A DNA stretch of 9,792 bases. It comes from Coriobacteriales bacterium (GTDB taxonomy: Bacteria; Actinomycetota; Coriobacteriia; Coriobacteriales; UBA8131). The stretch lies in assembly GCA_031267175.1 (NCBI GenBank), contig JAIRZP010000031.1:1-9792 (forward strand), given 5' to 3'. A program made the translations under genes and the position numbers. This document shows, piece by piece, positions 1-6,862 of this stretch (positions are counted from its first letter, which is position 1; every line of letters begins with the position of its first letter). The notes under the pieces were generated by a model. It was not told the DNA's origin and did not search any database. It worked only from the letters and a program-made list of their open reading frames with translations.

Positions 1-886
1 AGGCACCGCCTGCCAGCGTGTGCGCATGGCTGCCACCAGCGAGCGAGAAGGCGATGCGGGTGTAGAAGTCCGGCGCGTCATAGCGGAGCAGCACCATGTC
101 GCGCTCCGCCTTGGTTATGACGACAGAGCGTATCTGGCGGCCACTGCCTTTGGTGTCGAGTATCTGGCCGTCGATACACAGCAGGGGATGCTGGTCGTCG
201 TGCGGCCTTGCACTGAGCCTGATAACGTCACGGGGAGCGGAGACGAGTGCCGGAGCATTAAAGCCCAGCGCGGAGATAGGCACGATGCAGAGCCCCTGGT
301 TGTCCGGCGTGAGTACCGGGCCGCCTGCCGTGAGCGAATACGCGGTGGAACCCGTGGCGGTGGCCACGATGACCCCGTCGCCCCGGGGAGAGGGCAGCGG
401 ATGCTCGTTGACAGAAATATCCACGAGGATTATCTTGCCGATGTCGCTGCGGCCGAGAACCACCTCATTGAGGGCCGTATAGCTCGCCTGGTGCCCATCG
501 CTGAAGCTCAGCTCTGCCTTGAGCATCACCCGTGGGTCCTCGTGCAGACTGCCTGACAGAAAAGCCTCGAGCGCCGGGCGCAGTGCCTCAGACCTGGCCC
601 CCGAAAGAAAGCCGAGATGGCCAAAGTTCACGCCCAGCAGCGGAACCTCGGCACCGTAGGCCAGCCGGGCAGCCCGTAGTATGGTTCCGTCCCCACCGAG
701 GGCACAGACCAGCGAAAGGTCGGCAGGCGTGCCCACCATGGGGGGCAGGGAGTGCGAGTCTACGCGCAGCAGATTGGTATCAACCGCTATCGACTCGATG
801 CCGCGCGTGGCCAACCACTCTGAGCAGGCACGCTGTTGCTCGCCTGCGGCGGGCAGTCTTGGATGTACGCAAAAAGCTATTCGCAT
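1..886 (-). CDS. nadK: NAD kinase, 3' end cut off by the window edge
   Basis: NAD kinase phosphorylates NAD to NADP in the cytoplasm. I read 295 codons from ATG at 886 to position 1 without a stop. That is near full length for the family, so only a short C-terminal tail should be missing. Motifs seen: GGDGT at residues 64-68 (phosphate binding, catalytic Asp), ALNEVVLGR around 138-146 with the conserved Asn-Glu pair, GDG at 169-171 followed by the TGSTAYSLTAGGP signature at 178-190, and DGQ at 239-241. The start has a GGAG sequence just upstream and lies 16 bases after the tlyA stop, so the two are probably co-transcribed. Oddity: the PHSLTxRP-like stretch usual after the Gly-rich motif reads PISALGFNAPALV here (about residues 203-215), without the usual His and Arg. 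The family call is secure. Confidence 0.93.
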   Translation of the reverse strand, partial: MRIAFCVHPRLPAAGEQQRACSEWLATRGIESIAVDTNLLRVDSHSLPPMVGTPADLSLVCALGGDGTILRAARLAYGAEVPLLGVNFGHLGFLSGARSEALRPALEAFLSGSLHEDPRVMLKAELSFSDGHQASYTALNEVVLGRSDIGKIILVDISVNEHPLPSPRGDGVIVATATGSTAYSLTAGGPVLTPDNQGLCIVPISALGFNAPALVSAPRDVIRLSARPHDDQHPLLCIDGQILDTKGSGRQIRSVVITKAERDMVLLRYDAPDFYTRIAFSLAGGSHAHTLAGGA

Positions 887-902
887 GGGAACTCCGGCCT
901 CG

Positions 903-1700
903 TCAGACTGAAAGCGCCTCGTGTGCGAGGCGCACGGTTTCTTCAGTGTCAATGGTAGCACGTGCGCCGTCTTTTGCGGCCCAGATCCAAAACTCAATAT
1001 TCCCTTTGGGGCCGGGGAGGCAGGAAAAACTCAGCGCCTGGGCCACGAGACCCTGGTTCTGGTAGGCCTGCAGCACCATTTCGAGGGCCTGCACATGCAA
1101 ATCCAAACTGCGCACCACCCCACGCTTAACCAGCGCTTTCGGCAATTCAAACTGCGGCTTAACCAGGGTAATGGCACTGCCCTGCTCCCTCAGCAGCTGA
1201 GCAAGCTCAGGCGCGAGCCGTGCCAGGGAGGTAAAGCTCAGATCGGCAACCAGGAGGTCAAAGGGAGCACCGAGCGCTTCTGGGTCTGCCTTGGCGATAG
1301 GCGTGCGCTCAAACAGGGTCACGCGACTGTCGTTCCGGAGTCCCCAGTCAAACTGGCCATAGCCCACATCCACCGCAGTCACGCTTTGGGCACCGGCCTT
1401 GAGCAGGCAGTCGGTAAAGCCGCCGCTTGACGCCCCCACGTCAATGCAGCATTGGTCGCCAACGTCAAAGGAGAAATCCTTGAGCGCCCCCTCAAGCTTC
1501 AGCCCTCCGCGAGAGACATAGGGCTTGCCCCGAAGGAGTTCGACCGGTGCGTCGCACGTAGTCAGGGCTCCCGCCTGCGTAAGCCTCTCGCCGTTGACGC
1601 GCACCTGACCAGCAAGAATGAACCGCTCCGCCTGCGCCCTCGTCTCGACCAGACCACGGCGTACCAGCAGATCCCGGAGCTGTTCCTTGGCGAGGCTCAT
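903..1700 (-). CDS. tlyA: TlyA-family 2'-O-ribose rRNA methyltransferase
   Basis: This is a TlyA/YqxC-type protein of 265 residues, the usual length. Family members methylate ribose 2'-hydroxyls in 16S and 23S rRNA using S-adenosylmethionine; the old name hemolysin is historical. An S4 RNA-binding domain fills residues about 5-60 (QLRDLLVRRGLVETRAQAE, then AGQVRVNG). The linker SRGGLKL (63-69) follows, then an FtsJ-like Rossmann domain: DVGASSGGFTD (87-97) for SAM binding, DVGYGQ (111-116), ADLSF (152-156), LVKPQFE (179-185) and GNIEF (233-237). ATG at 1700 is the first usable start, because an in-frame stop lies a few codons upstream. I see no good Shine-Dalgarno before it, so initiation may be weak. 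It sits 73 bases after dxs and 16 before nadK. A dxs-tlyA neighbourhood is common in Gram-positives. Confidence 0.93.
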   Translation of the reverse strand: MSLAKEQLRDLLVRRGLVETRAQAERFILAGQVRVNGERLTQAGALTTCDAPVELLRGKPYVSRGGLKLEGALKDFSFDVGDQCCIDVGASSGGFTDCLLKAGAQSVTAVDVGYGQFDWGLRNDSRVTLFERTPIAKADPEALGAPFDLLVADLSFTSLARLAPELAQLLREQGSAITLVKPQFELPKALVKRGVVRSLDLHVQALEMVLQAYQNQGLVAQALSFSCLPGPKGNIEFWIWAAKDGARATIDTEETVRLAHEALSV

Positions 1701-1773
1701 TGAGCGGCAACGGCGTCATGCGTACGGGCAGAGCTTAAGGCAAACCGGCCGAAAGATGGTGTGCAATAATTAA
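1701..1773 (-). other. 73-base gap between dxs and tlyA
   Basis: This is the longest gap in the downstream half of the run. It starts AT-rich just after the dxs stop and turns GC-rich towards tlyA. I see no hairpin followed by a T-run, and no convincing -35/-10 pair. Read-through from dxs into tlyA is the simplest reading, though a weak promoter cannot be excluded by eye. Confidence 0.4.
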
Positions 1774-3777
1774 TCATCGCTTCTCTAAAGTCTGGGCTAT
1801 GCGCGTGGCAATATCTGGAGCTGTGAGGCCCAGATCCTGGAGCAGGGTTTCCTGACTGCCGTGCTCGATAAAGGCGTCCGGCAATCCAAAGGTCAGAACT
1901 CGCGGAAAGCGCTGCTGCCGGGCCAGCTCTTCCAGCACCGCCGAGCCAAAGCCCCCCTCAAGGCTGCCGTTTTCCAGCGTGGCGACAAGCCCCGTGCTGC
2001 AGGCCTTGCGCACCGCCTCACTGTCGAGAGGCTTGACCCAGAGCATGTCATAGACCGTTGCCTCCAGGCCCTGCTCGCAGAGCAGCTCGGCGCACTCCAG
2101 AGCCACGGGAACCAGAGAGCCAAGGGCCAGCAGTGCGAGATCTTTGCCAGAACGCAGCCGGTTGGCCCTTCCTATCGGGAGAAGGGAAGTATGGATGCCC
2201 GCGACAGAGCGCTCAGCAGACGCGGACGTGTCAGCATCAGGGGAGACTGCGGCAGCGGCGGCATCCTTTACCTGAGTTGAGCAGTCCTCCCCAGCAGTTG
2301 CATCGCCGCGCGTTGTGCAGGGTTCGGCCTCTACAGGCGTTGCCCCACGCGGATACCGGATGGCCACCGGCCCGTCGCTCACACTGAGCGCCGTGTGCAG
2401 GGCCAGCCGCAGATCCCGTGCCGTATACGGCGCGATGATGCGCATATTGGGGATGCTCCGCAGGTAGACCAGATCAAAGGCACCCTGATGGGTGGCGCCG
2501 TCCTCCCCTACCAGTCCTGCCCGATCCACACAAAAGACCACCGGCAGCTTCTGCAAGGCCACGTCCATGGCAATCTGGTCGTAGGCGCGCTGCAAAAACG
2601 TGGAATAGATGGCCACCACCGGTTTTTTGCCCCCGAGGGCCAGACCGGCAGCCTGGGCAACCGCGTGTTCTTCCGCAATGCCCACGTCAAGGAACCGCTC
2701 GGGATAGCGCTGCTTGAACTCCTGGAGTCCCGTGCCCCTGGTCATCCCGGCGGTGAGTGCTATGATGTCCTCGTTCTGGTCGGCCTCCGCTACGAGTGCC
2801 GCGCCCAGGACTTCTGTGTAGCTCGGAGTAGCGCCTGCTCCATTTGTGGGCGCTCCGGTCCTGGGGTCAAAGCGACCAATGCCGTGGTACAGCTCGGGGC
2901 GGGCTTCTGCCGGCGCATAGCCACGGCCTTTCTGGGTCACCGCGTGAATCAGCACCGGGCCGTCAAACTGCCGGGCGGCTCTGAGCGCTTCTTCCAGACT
3001 GCCGATGTTATGCCCGTCTATGGGCCCGAAATACTTGATGTCCATGTCCTCAAAGAACATACCGGGTACCACGAGCTTCTTTACGGAGCCCTTGGCGGCC
3101 TCGCCCGCATTGACGAGGGCGCGGCCGACCCGTCCGGTGCGGCCGAGGCCCTCCTCAACCGTGTCTCGCGCGAGGGTGTAGGAGCGGCTCATGCGGGCCT
3201 TGCCCAGATACAGCGAGAGCGCACCAACATTTCTGGAGATGCTCATCTCATTGTCGTTGAGCACGATGCACAGGTTCCTGTGGTCATGTCCGATCTGGTT
3301 GAGCGCCTCAAAGGCCATGCCGCCAGACAGACTGGCGTCGCCGATGAGGGCAACGATTTCTTCAAAACCGCCATTGAGGTCGCGCGCCACGGCCAGGCCG
3401 CAGGCGATGGACAGCGAGTCCGAGGCATGTCCCGAGTCGTGGACGTCGTAGAGACTCTCCTCCCTTTTGGGAAAGCCGCCAATGCCGCCCTTCTGGCGCA
3501 GGGTCTCAAAGCTGGTGTTGCGGCCCGTGAGCAGCTTGTGCGCGTAGGATTGGTGACCCACGTCAAAGACCAGGCGGTCAAAGGAAAAGTCAAAGACCCG
3601 GTGCAGGGCGATGATCGTTTCAACGGCACCAAGCGATGAGGCGAGGTGCCCGCCGGTGTCGGAGGTTACCGCAACCATCCGCTCGCGAAGTTGGGCGGCC
3701 AGAACAAGCAACTCGTCCGGACTGAGCGCCCTGAGGTCGTCTGGCCTCTCAATGCTTTGTAACAGGTCCAGACTCAT
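1774..3777 (-). CDS. dxs: 1-deoxy-D-xylulose-5-phosphate synthase with a low-complexity insertion
   Basis: Dxs condenses pyruvate and glyceraldehyde 3-phosphate with thiamine diphosphate, the first step of the MEP isoprenoid pathway. It has 667 residues, somewhat longer than the usual 620-640. N-terminal TPP domain: GGHLASSLGAVE (42-53), VGHQSYAHKLLTGR (73-86), and the TPP/Mg motif around 146-176 (GDASLSGGMAFEALN to NDN). The motif reads GDA where GDG is usual. The pyrimidine domain carries IAEEHAV (367-373) with the catalytic Glu, and VGEDGATHQGAFD (423-435). The C-terminal transketolase domain follows after about residue 545. Between YPRG (475-478) and PIGRANRLRSGKD (534-546) there are about 43 extra Ala/Thr/Ser/Asp-rich residues. 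ATG at 3777 overlaps the xseB stop as ATGA, so translation is probably coupled. No ispA lies next to it. Confidence 0.96.
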   Translation of the reverse strand: MSLDLLQSIERPDDLRALSPDELLVLAAQLRERMVAVTSDTGGHLASSLGAVETIIALHRVFDFSFDRLVFDVGHQSYAHKLLTGRNTSFETLRQKGGIGGFPKREESLYDVHDSGHASDSLSIACGLAVARDLNGGFEEIVALIGDASLSGGMAFEALNQIGHDHRNLCIVLNDNEMSISRNVGALSLYLGKARMSRSYTLARDTVEEGLGRTGRVGRALVNAGEAAKGSVKKLVVPGMFFEDMDIKYFGPIDGHNIGSLEEALRAARQFDGPVLIHAVTQKGRGYAPAEARPELYHGIGRFDPRTGAPTNGAGATPSYTEVLGAALVAEADQNEDIIALTAGMTRGTGLQEFKQRYPERFLDVGIAEEHAVAQAAGLALGGKKPVVAIYSTFLQRAYDQIAMDVALQKLPVVFCVDRAGLVGEDGATHQGAFDLVYLRSIPNMRIIAPYTARDLRLALHTALSVSDGPVAIRYPRGATPVEAEPCTTRGDATAGEDCSTQVKDAAAAAVSPDADTSASAERSVAGIHTSLLPIGRANRLRSGKDLALLALGSLVPVALECAELLCEQGLEATVYDMLWVKPLDSEAVRKACSTGLVATLENGSLEGGFGSAVLEELARQQRFPRVLTFGLPDAFIEHGSQETLLQDLGLTAPDIATRIAQTLEKR

Positions 3778-4010
3778 TCAGAAACGGTGCCGCTGATTGC
3801 AAGCTCGGGGTGCTCGGCGGCAGACTCCCTCTCTTCGGCCGTAAAGTCTGTCTGTTCCAGTTTTTCCACGCAGCGGGTGCCGATGGCGAGGGCCTCATCG
3901 TACAGGTCGAGGCTCTTCTCAAGCGGCACCTCCTTGCTTCGTATCTGGAGGACTATCTCTTCCAAGCGCTCTTTTTGCTTTGTGTAGGATTGTGTGTTGT
4001 GTGCTGCCAT
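3774..4010 (-). CDS. xseB: Exodeoxyribonuclease VII small subunit
   Basis: XseB is the small helical subunit that joins several copies to XseA to form exonuclease VII, which degrades single-stranded DNA to oligonucleotides. The 78-residue length is typical. The family signature is seen at about residues 15-52: RLEEIVLQIRSKEVPLEKS, then a helix ending VEKLEQ. The N-terminal MAAHNTQSYTKQ and the acidic C-terminal tail (57-78) are poorly conserved in general. The start at 4010 is set by a GGAGG five bases upstream; longer readings run into nusB. The gene begins 10 bases after nusB and its TGA overlaps the dxs ATG. The partner xseA, which usually sits directly before xseB, is not here; nusB takes that place. 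Confidence 0.9.
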   Translation of the reverse strand: MAAHNTQSYTKQKERLEEIVLQIRSKEVPLEKSLDLYDEALAIGTRCVEKLEQTDFTAEERESAAEHPELAISGTVSE

Positions 4011-4020
4011 GTAAGCCTCC

Positions 4021-4584
4021 TTACTCTGTATTGGCCTGCTGCCGGGCAGGGGCCGCCGCTGCGTGCGCATTGCTGCCCTGCCTGCCGCCGCCCTGCGTGC
4101 CGCCGCCGCGCGCGCGCTCTGGCGGCGCGCTCTCGCCTCGTGTTGTGCTGCCGCGCGCGATATTGCCCAGCACACCGTTAACAAAGCTGCCGGAACCGTC
4201 TTCTCCGCCAAACTCCCGGGCCAACTCTATGGCCTCGTTGATGGACACGCCTACCGGCACGCTGTCCTCAAAACGCATCTCATAGACCGCGAGACGCAGA
4301 ATACAGCGGTCTACCAGCGGCATCCTGTCCAAGGCCCAGTTGTTTGAGGAGCTGGCCAGGCAGCTATCGACTTCGTCGAGATGCTTATCCAAGCCCTGGA
4401 TAAGCACACGCGCGTAGGGAGGCAGCACACCGATTTCTTCGATGAAGGAACTGGTATCCAGCACCTCGGGGAGCGATTGCCCGCGTATCTGGGCCTGGTA
4501 CAGCAATTGTACCGCCTTGCGGCGGGCAAGGGTACGGTCATAATGAACGCCCTTGGTCCTGGATGCCTCTTTGGTCGTATGCAT
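4021..4584 (-). CDS. nusB: Transcription antitermination protein NusB with a low-complexity tail
   Basis: NusB pairs with NusE (ribosomal protein S10), binds boxA RNA and supports antitermination in rRNA operons. The core, about residues 15-144, has the expected features: RRKAVQLLYQAQIRG (21-35), the middle helices with NNWALDRMPLVDRCILRLAVYEM (81-103; the recognisable part is RMPLVDRCILRLA), PVGVSINEAIELAREFG (110-126) and SGSFVNGVLGNIAR (131-144). Family members are usually about 130-160 residues. This one has 187, because a Gly/Ala/Arg/Gln-rich tail follows residue 144. ATG at 4584 has an AGGG a few bases upstream and lies 12 bases after the asp23-like stop. An in-frame GTG at residue 13 is an alternative start. 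The core assignment is firm; the tail has no recognised function. Confidence 0.93.
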   Translation of the reverse strand: MHTTKEASRTKGVHYDRTLARRKAVQLLYQAQIRGQSLPEVLDTSSFIEEIGVLPPYARVLIQGLDKHLDEVDSCLASSSNNWALDRMPLVDRCILRLAVYEMRFEDSVPVGVSINEAIELAREFGGEDGSGSFVNGVLGNIARGSTTRGESAPPERARGGGTQGGGRQGSNAHAAAAPARQQANTE

Positions 4585-4596
4585 ACAGCCCTGCGG

Positions 4597-4950
4597 TCAG
4601 ACCTTGAAGATGATGCCATCTACCGTGATGTCAACGCGGTCAATATCGATGCAGGCCTGCGTGAGCAGCGCATCGGATACGGCTGCGCGCACGTTGGCGG
4701 CAACCTCCTGCAGCTTGTAGCCGTAGTACAGCTTGAGGTGCAGATCCACGGTAAGCTTGCCGTCGTCCTCCAGAATCAACACGCCGCCGCCGCTGGGCCT
4801 TTTTGTGAGGATGCCGAGGAGGCCGGAAGAGGCCGGAGCAGCCTTTGAGCCTATCTGGGCCACGCCGTCTACCTGCGCTACTGCCAGGGCAACGATGCTC
4901 TCCGCAACGCCGGGCGCGATGATGACTTCTTGTTCGTCCGTCAATTTCAT
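4597..4950 (-). CDS. Asp23/Gls24-family protein, YqhY-like
   Basis: The product is a 117-residue cytoplasmic protein of the Asp23/Gls24 (DUF322) family. It starts EQEVIIAPGVAESIVALAVA (residues 6-25), then DGVAQIG. The middle has KLTVDLHLKLYYGYKLQEVA (65-84) and the end reads VDITVDGIIFKV. This is the usual family layout, without signal peptide or membrane segment. In B. subtilis the corresponding gene yqhY lies next to accB and accC, and published genetics link it to acetyl-CoA carboxylase activity. Here its ATG overlaps the accC stop as ATGA, so the two are probably translationally coupled, and a role in tuning the biotin carboxylase is a fair inference. It lies 12 bases before nusB. The biochemical function of the family is not settled. 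Confidence 0.9.
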   Translation of the reverse strand: MKLTDEQEVIIAPGVAESIVALAVAQVDGVAQIGSKAAPASSGLLGILTKRPSGGGVLILEDDGKLTVDLHLKLYYGYKLQEVAANVRAAVSDALLTQACIDIDRVDITVDGIIFKV

Positions 4951-6287
4951 AGATACTTCTCCAGAAAGTCCGTGCGGGCCTCTCCCTTGACAAAAGCCTC
5001 GATATCGAGCAGCTTCTGGTGAAAGCCCACGGTGGTTTTGATGCCCTCGATGCGCAGCTCCGCCAGAGCACGGCGCGCGCGCGCGAGAGCCTCCGAACGT
5101 GTTGCTCCCCATACTATCAGTTTAGCGACGAGGGAGTCGTAATGAGGGGGCACCGTATAGCCCACATACAGGTGAGAGTCTACCCTCACTCCGGGGCCGC
5201 CGGGCCACTCCAGGGCGGTGATCGTACCGGGCGAAGGCATGAAGCTCTTCTCAAAATCCTCGGCATTGATGCGCATCTCAATGGCATGCCCCTGCGGGGA
5301 GAAGGGCGCACGGTCGAGAAAACTGATGGGCTCACCGGCGGCAATGCCAATCTGCTCCTTGACCAGGTCGGTGAGGGTTATCTGCTCGGTTACGGGATGC
5401 TCCACCTGGATGCGCGTATTCATCTCCATAAAGTAAAAGTTGCCTTCCTCGTCGAGAAGGAACTCTACCGTGCCGGCGTTGACGTATCCCGTTGCCCGTA
5501 CCGCCGCCAGTGCGGCCTCGCCCATCTGTTCGCGCAGCTCGGGCGACAGCGCGGGAGACGGGGCCTCTTCAAGCAGCTTTTGATGGCGGCGTTGGATGGA
5601 ACAGTCGCGCTCCCAGAGATGCAGCGCGTTGCCGTGGGTATCGGCCAGCACCTGTATCTCTATATGCCGGGGACGCGCCACGAGCTTTTCGAGATAGACG
5701 TCGCCGTTGCCAAAGGAGGCCAGGGCCTCCGAGCGAGCGGAGTTAAAGGCTGCCTCAAGCTCACCGGGTGAGAAGACCTCGCGCATGCCTCGTCCGCCAC
5801 CGCCGGCGCTGGCCTTGATGAGCACGGGGTATCCCACGAGATTGGCAAAGCTCACCGCCTCGTCCAGGTTGTGTATCGTGCCCGCGGAACCGGGAATGGT
5901 GGGGACACCGCATTGCTGCATGGTCTGACGGGCCGCGCTCTTATCGCCCATCAACTCGATAACCTCGGGGGTCGGACCTATCCAGGCAAGCCCGTTGTGT
6001 ATAACGGCACGGGCAAACTCCGCGTTTTCCGCCAAAAAGCCGTAACCGGCGTGCAGGGCGTCAGCGCCCCGGGAGACAGCCGCCGCAAGTACCGCGGGCA
6101 TGCTCAGGTAGGACTGCGCCGAGGGAGGCGGGCCTATCTTGACGGCCTCGTCGGCCTCTCTCACCGCCAGGGTAGTGGCATCGACCTCAGAATACACCAC
6201 AAGGCTCTGCACGCCCATCTCTCTGAGGGCACGCACGATGCGAAGGGCGATCTCGCCACGATTGGCTATGAGGACTTTCTTGAACAA
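4947..6287 (-). CDS. accC: Biotin carboxylase subunit (acetyl-CoA/pyruvate carboxylase)
   Basis: This ATP-grasp enzyme carboxylates biotin on a carrier domain using ATP and bicarbonate. The start is TTG at 6287, chosen because a GAAGGAG lies six bases upstream and the protein then begins MFKKVLIANRGEIA, as AccC does. The resulting 446 residues match stand-alone AccC (about 450). Motifs: HAGYGFLAEN (79-88), GDK with Lys116, IKASAGGGGRGMR (157-169), HIEIQVLAD (208-216), ERDCSIQRRHQKLLEE (226-241) and EMNTRIQVEHPVTE (288-301) with the catalytic Glu and Arg. It begins 56 bases after the carboxyltransferase/AccB fusion and overlaps the asp23-like gene by four bases. It could serve pyruvate carboxylase, acetyl-CoA carboxylase, or both. 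No accA or accD is visible in the window. Confidence 0.96.
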   Translation of the reverse strand: MFKKVLIANRGEIALRIVRALREMGVQSLVVYSEVDATTLAVREADEAVKIGPPPSAQSYLSMPAVLAAAVSRGADALHAGYGFLAENAEFARAVIHNGLAWIGPTPEVIELMGDKSAARQTMQQCGVPTIPGSAGTIHNLDEAVSFANLVGYPVLIKASAGGGGRGMREVFSPGELEAAFNSARSEALASFGNGDVYLEKLVARPRHIEIQVLADTHGNALHLWERDCSIQRRHQKLLEEAPSPALSPELREQMGEAALAAVRATGYVNAGTVEFLLDEEGNFYFMEMNTRIQVEHPVTEQITLTDLVKEQIGIAAGEPISFLDRAPFSPQGHAIEMRINAEDFEKSFMPSPGTITALEWPGGPGVRVDSHLYVGYTVPPHYDSLVAKLIVWGATRSEALARARRALAELRIEGIKTTVGFHQKLLDIEAFVKGEARTDFLEKYL

Positions 6288-6294
6288 GGGATAC
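6288..6294 (-). promoter_or_regulatory. Spacer between the accC Shine-Dalgarno and its TTG start
   Basis: On the minus strand GAAGGAG, then TATCCC, then TTG TTC AAG AAA sets the accC start at 6287. A TTG start with a strong Shine-Dalgarno gives the standard AccC N-terminus. Any longer reading would add residues unlike the family and reach back into the preceding gene. Confidence 0.7.
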
Positions 6295-6343
6295 TCCTTC
6301 TCACCCTGGTTGGGAGCACGTGCCACGGGAGTGCGGCGCGTCT

Positions 6344-6862
6344 TCAGTCTACCGGTGTCAGGTTGCCGGTGGCGTTTGTCATGGGCTGGTCGGTGGTGGG
6401 CTCCAGGTAAAAAAGCACCGTGTCCCATTCGACGGGCGTGGCATTTTCCACGCACACCTCGCGTATGGTCCCCATCTGGTCGGCCGCTATTTCATTCATG
6501 AGTTTCATGGCCTCGACGATACAGAGCACCTGGCCGGTGAGGACCTCGCTGCCCACCTCCACAAAGGGAGGCTGGTCCGGTGCCGGTGCCGCGTAGTAGG
6601 TGCCGACCATGGGCGACCGCACCGCTATCCAGTGGAGCGGCCGGTTGCCGTGAGACGCGGTGGTGGCGGTACTGGCAGCGTCAGCCGTGGCCGGGCCGGT
6701 ATTCTCCCCTCCGGGAACCTGCGTCTGAACCTGGGGAGCGGCGCCGTCGGGCATTCCTGTAGCGCGCACGGTGACCTTGCTGCCTGCCTCCTCCACGGTT
6801 ACCTCACCAATACCGGTTTCCTGCACGGTCTGGATAAGCTCTCGTATCTGTGCTATGTCCAC
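6344..6862 (-). other. accB: Possible free AccB made from an internal start inside the fusion gene
   Basis: An in-frame GTG at 6862 (Val466 of the fusion) would start a 172-residue biotin carboxyl carrier protein. This is close to the size of ordinary AccB, and the first residues (VDIAQIREL) are where AccB proteins normally begin. A perfect Shine-Dalgarno precedes it. The segment encodes the same frame as the C-terminal part of the fusion. Whether free AccB is really made is inferred from the start signals only. Confidence 0.5.

Noticed and set aside
20..556. Plus-strand open frame opposite nadK
   Set aside because: The minus strand encodes an unmistakable NAD kinase through this whole stretch; the plus-strand translation resembles nothing.
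2395..3639. Long open frame on the plus strand opposite dxs (414 codons)
   Set aside because: It lies entirely antisense to a clear dxs with all family motifs, has no recognisable domain, and long shadow frames are expected in GC-rich genes.
4095..4140. GC-rich inverted repeats in the nusB tail as a terminator
   Set aside because: There is no T-run after them on the minus strand and the sequence is coding; xseB follows directly.
4011..4211. Longer N-terminus for XseB overlapping nusB
   Set aside because: It would read nusB tail DNA in another frame; the ATG at 4010 has GGAGG at ideal spacing and gives the normal length.
6288..6455. Longer N-terminus for AccC reaching into the fusion gene
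   Set aside because: The extra residues do not resemble AccC, and the TTG at 6287 has a strong Shine-Dalgarno and gives the canonical start.
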